Assembly: GCF_000737195.2 (NCBI RefSeq)
Contig: NZ_JALM01000013.1
Coordinates: forward strand, 124,001 to 188,000
Source of the DNA: Sciscionella sediminilitoris
GTDB taxonomy: Bacteria; Actinomycetota; Actinomycetes; Mycobacteriales; Pseudonocardiaceae
Direction of reading: 5' to 3'
DNA length: 64,000 nucleotides
Position numbers and translations under genes: made by a program. Each line of letters begins with the position of its first letter. Position 1 is the stretch's first letter. The notes below the pieces were generated by a model. The model worked only from the letters and a program-made list of their open reading frames with translations. It was not told the origin of the DNA and did no database searches. Shown piece after piece: positions 46,761 through 55,149 of this stretch.

Positions 46761-48197
46761 GTGAAAGGCGAGGATCGAGCGAGCGGGCCGGACGGGTTCG
46801 GACAAGTGAGGACACGAGCATTGCCACAGCAGGAAGCGTCGAGCCGTGACCTTTCCGGCATCGTCAAGGCCTACGACATCCGTGGCGTGGTCGGCGCCGA
46901 GCTGGACGCCGAGCTCGTGGCCGCGTTCGGTACGGCGTTCGCGAATCTGGTCCGGCGCGAGTCGGCGAGCGTGGTCGTCGGCCACGACATGCGCGAATCC
47001 TCGCCGGGCCTGGCCGAGGCCTTCGCGCGCGGGGTGACCGAGGCCGGGCTCGACGTGGTCAGCATCGGGTTGTGCTCCACCGACATGCTCTACTTCGGCT
47101 CCGGGTACCTGAACATGCCCGGCGCGATGTTCACCGCGAGCCACAATCCGGCCGAGTACAACGGCATCAAACTCTGCCGCGCGGGCGCCGCCCCGGTCGG
47201 CCAGGAGAGCGGGCTCGCCGAGATCCGCGCCGAGGTCGAGCGCGGGGTCAGCAGCGAGGGGGACGGGCACGGCACGGTCAGCGAGCGCGATCTGCTCGGC
47301 GCCTACGCCGACTACCTGCGCAATCTGGTGGACATTTCCGGGGTGCGCCCGATGAAGGTCGTCGTGGACGCGGGCAACGGCATGGCAGGCCACACGGTGC
47401 CGCGGGTGTTCGACGGCCTCCCGGTCGAGGTCGTGCCGATGTACTTCGAACTGGACGGCAGCTTCCCGAACCACGAGGCCAATCCGCTCGACCCGGCCAA
47501 CATCGTCGACCTGCAGGTCAAGGTGCGCGAGCTCGGTGCGGACGCGGGGCTGGCCTTCGACGGGGACGCGGACCGCTGCTTCGTGGTCGACGAGCGCGGC
47601 GAACCGGTCGCGCCCTCGGCGATCACCGCCCTCGTCGCGGTACGCGAGCTGGGCAAGGCCCCGGGTTCCACGATCATCCACAATTTGATCACCTCGAAGG
47701 CGGTCCCGGAGATCGTGGCCGAGCACGGCGGCAAGCCGGTACGCACCCGGGTCGGGCACTCCTTCATCAAGGCCGAGATGGCGCGCACGAACGCGATCTT
47801 CGGCGGGGAACACTCCGCGCACTACTACTTCCGGGACTTCTGGAACGCGGACACCGGGATGCTCGCCGCGCTGCACGTGCTGGCCGCGCTCGGTGGACAG
47901 CAGGGCCCGCTTTCCGAGCTGACCAGCGAATACGTCCGCTACGCCGCCTCCGGGGAGATCAACTCGACGGTGGTGGACCAGGACGCCAAGCTCGCCGCGA
48001 TCAAGGAGAGCTTCGGCGCGCGCGAGGGGACGCGGATCGACGAGATGGACGGGCTCACCGTGAGCCTGCCCGACGGGTCGTGGTTCAACCTGCGCGCCTC
48101 GAACACCGAGCCGCTGCTGCGGTGCAATGTCGAGGCGCCGACCACCGAGGCGATGGAAACCCTGCGCGATGATGTGCTCGCCATCGTGCGCGGCTGA
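46761..48197 (+). CDS. manB: Phosphomannomutase/phosphoglucomutase
   Basis: A 478-residue alpha-D-phosphohexomutase that converts mannose-6-phosphate to mannose-1-phosphate, the precursor of GDP-mannose for mannolipids and glycoproteins. The catalytic phosphoserine loop is FTASHNPAEYNGIKLCRAGA, the metal loop is LAFDGDADRCFVVDERG, the sugar loop is GGEHSAHYYFRDF, and the phosphate loop is RASNTEPLLRCNVEA. The start is uncertain: the GTG at 46761 fits a leaderless promoter, while a TTG at 46821 with GAGGA upstream gives a length nearer to M. tuberculosis ManB. The 46761-46820 stretch resembles the GC-rich repeats seen elsewhere. Confidence 0.93.
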   Translation: MKGEDRASGPDGFGQVRTRALPQQEASSRDLSGIVKAYDIRGVVGAELDAELVAAFGTAFANLVRRESASVVVGHDMRESSPGLAEAFARGVTEAGLDVVSIGLCSTDMLYFGSGYLNMPGAMFTASHNPAEYNGIKLCRAGAAPVGQESGLAEIRAEVERGVSSEGDGHGTVSERDLLGAYADYLRNLVDISGVRPMKVVVDAGNGMAGHTVPRVFDGLPVEVVPMYFELDGSFPNHEANPLDPANIVDLQVKVRELGADAGLAFDGDADRCFVVDERGEPVAPSAITALVAVRELGKAPGSTIIHNLITSKAVPEIVAEHGGKPVRTRVGHSFIKAEMARTNAIFGGEHSAHYYFRDFWNADTGMLAALHVLAALGGQQGPLSELTSEYVRYAASGEINSTVVDQDAKLAAIKESFGAREGTRIDEMDGLTVSLPDGSWFNLRASNTEPLLRCNVEAPTTEAMETLRDDVLAIVRG

Positions 48198-48210
48198 GGA
48201 GGGAGCGAGG

Positions 48211-48411
48211 ATGGCGGTACGGCTCGACGATGGGCTGCTCGAGGTCCTGGCCTGCCCGGCGCCGGACCACGCGCCACTGCGTCCCGGTGCGCCGGGTGAT
48301 CCCGAGGCCGACGCGCTGACCTGCACCGGGTGCGGGCGCAGCTATCCGGTCCGGGACGGGATCCCGGTGCTGCTCCTCGACGAGGCGAGCGGTGGGACGG
48401 ACGGGATCTAG
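48211..48411 (+). CDS. Trm112-like small zinc-ribbon protein
   Basis: A 66-residue protein with LEVLACPAPDHAPL near residues 10-23 and ALTCTGCGRSYPVRDGIPVL near residues 35-54, the short zinc-ribbon form of the Trm112/YcaR family. In bacteria such proteins often activate methyltransferases or are of unknown role. The first metal pair has only one Cys in the visible CPAPDH segment, with His as a possible partner. The ATG at 48211 has GGAGGGAG upstream. It lies 13 bases after manB and ends directly before the next start. Confidence 0.85.
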   Translation: MAVRLDDGLLEVLACPAPDHAPLRPGAPGDPEADALTCTGCGRSYPVRDGIPVLLLDEASGGTDGI

Positions 48412-49548
48412 ATGAGCGCGGGAGTGATCGCCTTGCTCGACGACGCGCTGCTCGACGATCCGGCCAAGCTCGCCGAGGTCGACCGGGGCGGGCTGCTGCG
48501 TGCCGCCGCGGGTGCCGGTGCCCAGGTCCGGGCGACCGCCGAGGCCGCCGAAGAGGCCGGGATCGAGGAACTGCACGGTTCGAGCCCGCGCGCGCTCGTG
48601 CTGCTCACCCGGCCCGGGGCGAGCACGGACACCGCCCGCCTGGTGGCCGCGCTGCTCGGCGCGGCCTGCCCGATCCCGGTGGTGGCGGCCGAGCAGGCGC
48701 CCTCCTGGATCGGCCCGCTCGATGTGGTGCTGGCCAGTACCGAGGACCCCGGGGACCGGGAACTCGCGATCTCGATCGACCTCGCGGCCCGCCGTGGTGC
48801 GAGCGTGGTGCTCGCTGCCCCGGACGAGGGCCCGGTCGCTGCCGCTGCCGCGGGCAAGGCGCGGCTGCTGCCCGCCCGGGTGCCGATGCCGCACGGTTTC
48901 GCCTTCCCGAGGGCGGTCGCGGCCGCCCTCGCCACGGTGCGGGCCCTCGGCCTGTTCGGCACCGGGGAACCCGATCTGCTCGCCGTGCTCGCCGATGCGC
49001 TCGACGGGGAGGCTGAACGCGATCAGCCGCGCGCCGAATCCTTCGTCAACCCGGCGAAGCTGCTCGCCCAGCGCCTCGCCGGGCGCACTCCGCTGCTGTG
49101 GGGCACCGATCCGGTCGCGACCGCGGTCGCCGCGCACGCCGGTTCCGCGCTGGCCGCGCATGCCGGGGTGGTCGCCGATGTCTGCGATGTGCGCGCGGTG
49201 GTCGAACGCCCAGCGCTGCGCGCCGCCGCGCTGCGGGAGAGCAGCGGTACGGACATCTTCGCCGACCCCGAATTCGATGAGATCGGAACCGCACCGCCGG
49301 TTCGTCCGTTGTTGTTCACGGTGGCCGAGGACGAGGCGACCCGGCAGGTGTCGCAGGCCGCGGAGGGCACGTTCACCGGTATCGAGGTGCTCTCCAGCGC
49401 GGAGGAACTGACCGCTCAGGCCGGTCGGCACGTGGGTGCCTGTGCCGCGATGGTGCTCGCCGTGCGCCTGGAATTCGCCGCCATCTACCTCGGGCTCGCC
49501 ACCGGCGTGCTCGGTGGTGAGGGCACGCTCGCGCCGTCGCGGGTCTGA
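48412..49548 (+). CDS. SIS-domain phosphosugar isomerase-like protein (Rv3256c/TobH type)
   Basis: A 378-residue protein with two SIS-like halves and a C-terminal part resembling the bifunctional phosphoglucose/phosphomannose isomerase family (ESFVNPAKLLAQRLAGRTPL, and the end AAMVLAVRLEFAAIYLGLAT). The residues expected for isomerase catalysis are not obvious to me, so it may only bind phosphosugars. M. tuberculosis Rv3256c, between manB and manA, is its counterpart. The start ATG at 48412 directly follows the Trm112-like stop. Context suggests a role in mannose-phosphate metabolism. Confidence 0.82.
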   Translation: MSAGVIALLDDALLDDPAKLAEVDRGGLLRAAAGAGAQVRATAEAAEEAGIEELHGSSPRALVLLTRPGASTDTARLVAALLGAACPIPVVAAEQAPSWIGPLDVVLASTEDPGDRELAISIDLAARRGASVVLAAPDEGPVAAAAAGKARLLPARVPMPHGFAFPRAVAAALATVRALGLFGTGEPDLLAVLADALDGEAERDQPRAESFVNPAKLLAQRLAGRTPLLWGTDPVATAVAAHAGSALAAHAGVVADVCDVRAVVERPALRAAALRESSGTDIFADPEFDEIGTAPPVRPLLFTVAEDEATRQVSQAAEGTFTGIEVLSSAEELTAQAGRHVGACAAMVLAVRLEFAAIYLGLATGVLGGEGTLAPSRV

Positions 49549-49569
49549 TCGGACGAGTTGGAGCTGACG

Positions 49570-50781
49570 TTGGAACTGCTGCGGGGTACCGTGCGGCCGT
49601 ACGCATGGGGCTCGCGAACCGTGATCGCCGAGCTGACCGGCAACCCATCGCCTGCCCCGCACCCGGAGGCCGAACTGTGGTTCGGCGCCCATCCGGCCAG
49701 CCCCTCGACCGTGGACGGCACGGCGCTGACCGAACTGCTCGAACTCGACGCGCACGGGCACCTCGGCACCGAGATCACCGAACGCTGGGCGGGCAGGCTG
49801 CCGTTCCTGATCAAGGTGCTCGCCGCCGACGAACCGCTCTCCCTGCAGGCGCACCCCTCCGCCGGACTCGCCGCCGAGGGGTACGCGCGGGAGGAGGCCG
49901 CCGGGATCCCGCGGGACGCGCCGGAACGGAACTACCCGGACCCGACCGCGAAGCCCGAGCTGCTGTGCGCGCTCTCCGAGTTCCACGCGCTCGCCGGATT
50001 CCGCGAACCGCGCCGCAGCGTCGAACTGCTGCGCGCGCTCGACTGCGAGCCGCTGCGGCCCTACACCGAACTGCTCGCCGGGCAGCCGGACGAGGACGGG
50101 CTGCGCGCGTTGTTCACCACCTTCGTCACGCTGCCCTCGAGTGCGCTCGAGCAGCTGCTTCCCGCGGTGGTGGACGCCTGCGTGCGGCACGTGCGCGAGC
50201 GCGGGGAGTTCGACCTGGAGTGCCGCACCGCGCTCGAGCTCGCCGAACGCTATCCCGGTGACGCGGGGATCCTGGCCGCGCTGCTGCTCAACCGGCTGGT
50301 GCTGCAACCGGGTGAGGCCATCCACATCGCCGCCGGGAACCTGCACGCCTATCTGCGCGGGACCGCGATCGAGATCCTCGCCGCCTCGGACAACGTGCTG
50401 CGCTGCGGGCTGACCCCGAAGCACGTGGATGTGCCCGAACTGCTCCGGGTGCTCGACTTCGCCGCGGACGAGATGCCGGTGCTCAAGGGGGAACAGCACG
50501 GTGCGGTGCGCCGCTACCAGACCTCCGCCGAGGAGTTCGAACTCTCCGTCGCCGAGCTGGACGGCGCCGCGGCCAGGGCGGTGCTCACCGCGTGCGGCCC
50601 GCAGATCCTGCTGTGCACCGAGGGGACCGCGCTGCTGCGCGCGGCGAGCGGGCACGAACGGGTACTGGGCAAGGGCGAGGCCGTGTGGTCGCCCGCCAAG
50701 GACGGGGACATTTCGGTCACCCCGGTCGAGGAGCACATTCGCACCACCGTCTACCGTGCGAGCCTGCCAAGCGGTCAGTGA
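49570..50781 (+). CDS. manA: Mannose-6-phosphate isomerase, class I
   Basis: A 403-residue type I phosphomannose isomerase that interconverts fructose-6-phosphate and mannose-6-phosphate and feeds ManB. Zinc and active-site motifs are LQAHPSAGLAAEGYAREEA, YPDPTAKPELLCALSEFHAL, VLQPGEAIHIAAGNLHAYLR and EILAASDNVLRCGLTPKHVD. I chose the TTG at 49570 because GGAG lies six bases upstream and the protein then begins MELLRGTVRPYAWGSR, as does ManA of M. tuberculosis; a TTG at 49558 is also open. It ends 12 bases before the cation transporter gene. Confidence 0.94.
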   Translation: MELLRGTVRPYAWGSRTVIAELTGNPSPAPHPEAELWFGAHPASPSTVDGTALTELLELDAHGHLGTEITERWAGRLPFLIKVLAADEPLSLQAHPSAGLAAEGYAREEAAGIPRDAPERNYPDPTAKPELLCALSEFHALAGFREPRRSVELLRALDCEPLRPYTELLAGQPDEDGLRALFTTFVTLPSSALEQLLPAVVDACVRHVRERGEFDLECRTALELAERYPGDAGILAALLLNRLVLQPGEAIHIAAGNLHAYLRGTAIEILAASDNVLRCGLTPKHVDVPELLRVLDFAADEMPVLKGEQHGAVRRYQTSAEEFELSVAELDGAAARAVLTACGPQILLCTEGTALLRAASGHERVLGKGEAVWSPAKDGDISVTPVEEHIRTTVYRASLPSGQ

Positions 50782-50793
50782 GAGGAGCACGGC

Positions 50794-51741
50794 ATGTCGG
50801 CTGAGGGGGGTACCAAAGCGATCATCGCCGCGCTCGGTGCCAATGCGGGGATCGCGGTCGCGAAGTTCGCCGGGTTCGCGGTGACCGGCTCTTCCTCGAT
50901 GCTCTCCGAGGGCGTGCACTCCATCGCCGACACCGCCAACCAGGGACTGCTGCTGCTCGGCAGGAAGGCGGCGGACCGGGAAGCGGACGCCGAGCACCCC
51001 TTCGGCTATGGGCGCAACCGCTACTTCTACGCCTTCGTCGTCGCCCTGCTGCTGTTCAGCCTCGGCGCGCTGTTCGCCATCTACGAGGGCGTGGAGAAGA
51101 TCGCCGAGCCGCACGAGCTGGAGAGCCCGCTGGTCGCGGTGATCATCCTGGTCGTGGCGCTGGCGCTGGAGGGCTACAGCTTCACCACGGCGATGCGGGA
51201 GACCGCGAAGGTGCGTGGCGGGCGCAGCTGGTGGCGGTTCATCACCTCGGCCAAGGACCCGGATCTGCCGGTCGTGCTGCTCGAGGACAGCGGCGCGCTG
51301 CTCGGTCTGGTGTTCGCGCTCGCCGGGGTGGGCCTCTCGGTGCTCACGGGTGATCCGGTGTGGGACGGGATCGGCACACTGGCCATCGGGGCGTTGCTCG
51401 CGGTGATCGCGATCGTGCTGATCGTCGAGATGAAGAGCCTGCTCATCGGGGAGGGCGTGGACCGGACGCTCTACCGGACCATCGTGACCGAGCTCGAATC
51501 CGGTGCGGTGCGCACCGTGATCCACCTGCGCACCGAGTACCTCGCCCCGGACGAACTGCTGGTCGCGGCCAAGATCGCGCTGCACGGCGAGCCCGGAATG
51601 GCCGAGGTCGCCGCGGCCATCGACGCGGCCGAGGCACGGCTGCGGGAGCGGGTGCCGACCGCGCGGTGGATCTACCTCGAACCGGATCTGTTGCGTACCG
51701 AATTGTCCGGCTCGCCGCGAAAAACACCCGAAGACGGGTAA
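50794..51741 (+). CDS. Cation diffusion facilitator family transporter
   Basis: A 315-residue membrane protein with six predicted helices that would export divalent metals such as Zn, Co, Fe or Mn by proton exchange. The metal-site motifs are EGVHSIADTANQ in helix 2 (HxxxD) and LEDSGALLGL in helix 5. A C-terminal cytoplasmic domain (RTVIHLRTEYLAPDELLVAA) fits the CDF dimer domain. A longer loop between helices 4 and 5 includes RGGRSWWRFITSAKDPDLP, a form common in one bacterial CDF subgroup. It follows manA by 12 bases, and its ATG is preceded by GAGAGGAG. Confidence 0.9.
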   Translation: MSAEGGTKAIIAALGANAGIAVAKFAGFAVTGSSSMLSEGVHSIADTANQGLLLLGRKAADREADAEHPFGYGRNRYFYAFVVALLLFSLGALFAIYEGVEKIAEPHELESPLVAVIILVVALALEGYSFTTAMRETAKVRGGRSWWRFITSAKDPDLPVVLLEDSGALLGLVFALAGVGLSVLTGDPVWDGIGTLAIGALLAVIAIVLIVEMKSLLIGEGVDRTLYRTIVTELESGAVRTVIHLRTEYLAPDELLVAAKIALHGEPGMAEVAAAIDAAEARLRERVPTARWIYLEPDLLRTELSGSPRKTPEDG

Positions 51742-51882
51742 ACGTGTCGCTACTCTGCGTCTTCTACAAGCCGCGAGCGGTGACGGATTCGACAGTTACA
51801 GGGCATCTTGGCGGTTCCACCCGGCACCGCAATGGCCCTAGGGTAGGGATGCCCATCGAGATCCAGTGGAGGATAAAACGCG

Positions 51883-53373
<1,491 letters not shown>

Positions 53374-53415
53374 GCCGGGTGACCGAACCGAGTCACTGAA
53401 CTGAGTCACCATTCG

Positions 53416-53454
53416 CTGGCCCAGGTACGTCAAGTACTGACGTACCTGGGCCAG
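53416..53454 (+). terminator. Terminator after ahcY
   Basis: CTGGCCCAGGTACGTCA pairs perfectly with TGACGTACCTGGGCCAG (17 bp) around a five-base loop. It lies 43 bases after the ahcY stop and before the antitoxin-like gene. Confidence 0.85.
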
Positions 53455-53501
53455 CGGTGCATCCTGGACAAGTACGAGGATGCGACTGGGGGTGATCGGC
53501 G

Positions 53502-53939
53502 GTGACCGTGACGCACTACGACAGCTATACGGCCGCACGAACACATCTGAAGGATTTGCTGGACGCGGCCGAGCACGGGCGAGTGGCGACGGTGCGCCGG
53601 GACTCGGCGCGCACCGCCGTCGTGGATGTGGTGCATCTGCAGAACATCCTGGTGACCTGCCTGCCCGCGCACGTCGAGGTGATCCCGGAGCGGGACGGCT
53701 GGTCCGCTTTCGTCGAGGGAGTGCCGATCGCCGCGGACGGTGTCACCTTCGACGGGGCGGTCGAGGAAATGATCGACGCGCTGCGGGAGTACGCCGAGGA
53801 CTGGCAGGATCATCTGCTCGACGCGCCGAATCACCAGGGCAACTGGGGGCTGGTGCAGCTCATCGCGCTCAGCGACGACCAGCAGCTGCGGGACTGGATC
53901 GTGGGGGACACCGTGCCGGCGCGGGCGATGGGTGAGTGA
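53502..53939 (+). CDS. Antitoxin-like protein with Phd/YefM-like and HicB-like parts
   Basis: A 145-residue protein. Residues 1-50 (YDSYTAARTHLKDLLDAAEH, then an Arg-rich strand) resemble the DNA-binding part of Phd/YefM antitoxins. Residues 55-105 (VEVIPERDGWSAFVEGVPIA, then TFDGAVEEMIDALREYAED) resemble a HicB half-fold. The tail (NWGLVQLIALSDDQQLRDWI) is helical. It probably neutralises the toxin encoded directly downstream, whose GTG overlaps its stop. The GTG at 53502 has a G-rich ribosome site; a second GTG follows six bases later. The composite build is inferred from sequence likeness only. Confidence 0.75.
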   Translation: MTVTHYDSYTAARTHLKDLLDAAEHGRVATVRRDSARTAVVDVVHLQNILVTCLPAHVEVIPERDGWSAFVEGVPIAADGVTFDGAVEEMIDALREYAEDWQDHLLDAPNHQGNWGLVQLIALSDDQQLRDWIVGDTVPARAMGE

Positions 53940-54359
53940 GCCCGCCGGCTTCCACGCGCCGGGATCACGAGCGGTTCTGTGAGGTTGAAGGGTGGCAGCT
54001 GGTCCGGAACGCGCGGGTATACCGAGACCCATCACGTGACCTATGAGTTCGCGCTGCCGGACGGCTCGGTGCTGCGCACGCGGATCTCGCATCCGGTCGA
54101 CCGCACCGACTACGGCCCTCGGCTCTGGCGGCACATTCTGCGCGATCAGCTCCGGGTGGACGAGGACTGCTTCTGGGACTGCGTGCGCGATGGTGTGTTA
54201 CCCGATCGCGGTCAGCCGCAACGGCAGCGGGATTCGCTTCCCGCCGACCTGGTGCATCTGCTGGTGCACCGGGCCGGTGTCGGTGAGGCCGAGGTCGCGG
54301 TCATGAGCAGGGACGAGGCCATCGACCGTGCCCGGCAGTACTGGATGGGCGGCGGCTAG
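53936..54359 (+). pseudogene. Frameshifted toxin gene (cytotoxic translational repressor-like)
   Basis: The first part starts at a GTG overlapping the antitoxin stop (GTGA) and reads RRDHERFCEVEGWQLVRNA, then leaves the conserved frame at about 54008-54018 (AACGCGCGGG). The rest is open in the next frame: THHVTYEFALPDGSVLRTRI, HILRDQLRVDEDCFWDCVRD and ADLVHLLVHRAGVGEAEVAV. Together these give one continuous toxin-like protein of about 140 residues, as in related actinobacterial pairs that I recall. A one-base gain or two-base loss in the GC-run explains the break. If the GTG at 53979 is used instead, a truncated 126-residue protein results. A sequencing error or programmed shift cannot be excluded. 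Confidence 0.72.
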
Positions 54360-54369
54360 TCTCCCGGTC

Positions 54370-55029
54370 ATGAGTGCACTGGTGGCCATCGAAGGGCTGG
54401 ACGGGGCCGGGAAGCGGACGCTGACCACGGCACTGACCGCCGAACTCGAACGGTGCGGGGCGCGGGTGACCCAGCTGGCCTTCCCGCGCTACAGCGAGGA
54501 CATTCACGCCGAGCTCGCCTCGGATGCGCTGCACGGGCGGCTGGGAGATCTGGCCGATTCGGTGTACGCGATGACGCTGTTGTTCGCCCTCGACCGCAGG
54601 GGTGCGCGGGAGGCGATCGAGAAGCTGCTGGCCACCCACGACGTGGTGCTCGCGGACCGGTACCTCGCCTCCAACGCCGCCTACTCGGCCGCGCGGCTCG
54701 GGCAGGGCGCGGACGGGGAGTTCGTGGAGTGGTTGCGCGCACTGGAGCTGGACCGCTTCGGTCTGCGTGCCCCGGATCTGCAGGTGCTGCTGGATGTGGA
54801 CGCGGAGACCGCGCAGGGGCGGGCGGAGCACCGCGAATCGGTGGAGAGCGACCGTGCGCGGGACAGCTACGAATCCGATGGTGGTCTGCAGCGCCGGTGC
54901 CTCGAGGTGTACCGGGAACTCGCCGTGCGGAACTGGGTCTCGCCCTGGCACGTGGTCGCGGGGACGACGGAGGGTACCGAAGCGGAAGCGAAGCGTCTTG
55001 GACAGTTGATCTATGCTACCGATCGGTGA
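54370..55029 (+). CDS. tmk: Thymidylate kinase
   Basis: A 219-residue kinase that phosphorylates dTMP to dTDP. The P-loop is IEGLDGAGKRTLT at the N-terminus, the substrate motif is VVLADRYLASNAAYSAARLG, and the lid region (GRAEHRESVESDRARDSYES) is long, as in actinobacterial enzymes. The last Lys-Ser pair of the P-loop reads KR-T, as in mycobacterial Tmk. The ATG at 54370 is 10 bases after the toxin remnant. The place before mtrA agrees with Rv3247c. Confidence 0.94.
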   Translation: MSALVAIEGLDGAGKRTLTTALTAELERCGARVTQLAFPRYSEDIHAELASDALHGRLGDLADSVYAMTLLFALDRRGAREAIEKLLATHDVVLADRYLASNAAYSAARLGQGADGEFVEWLRALELDRFGLRAPDLQVLLDVDAETAQGRAEHRESVESDRARDSYESDGGLQRRCLEVYRELAVRNWVSPWHVVAGTTEGTEAEAKRLGQLIYATDR

Positions 55030-55149
55030 CATTCGGTTAACACCAGGTGAACTCGCTAGGTAAACGGAACTTTACTAAAAGGCGGGTTCGTTCCCGTCTC
55101 GTATGCCTGAATCGCGTATTTCCGACTCGACGTACGAGAGGGGACGGCT

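Noticed and set aside
51742-51882. A possible SAH or SAM riboswitch before ahcY.
   Set aside because: I could not find the conserved core sequences or helices of the SAH, SAM-I or SAM-IV classes. A covariance-model scan would be decisive.
53979-54359. Treating the open frame from GTG 53979 as an intact toxin gene.
   Set aside because: Its first 12 residues do not fit, while the overlapping frame from 53936 carries a family-like N-terminus coupled to the antitoxin, so a frameshifted gene is the better reading.
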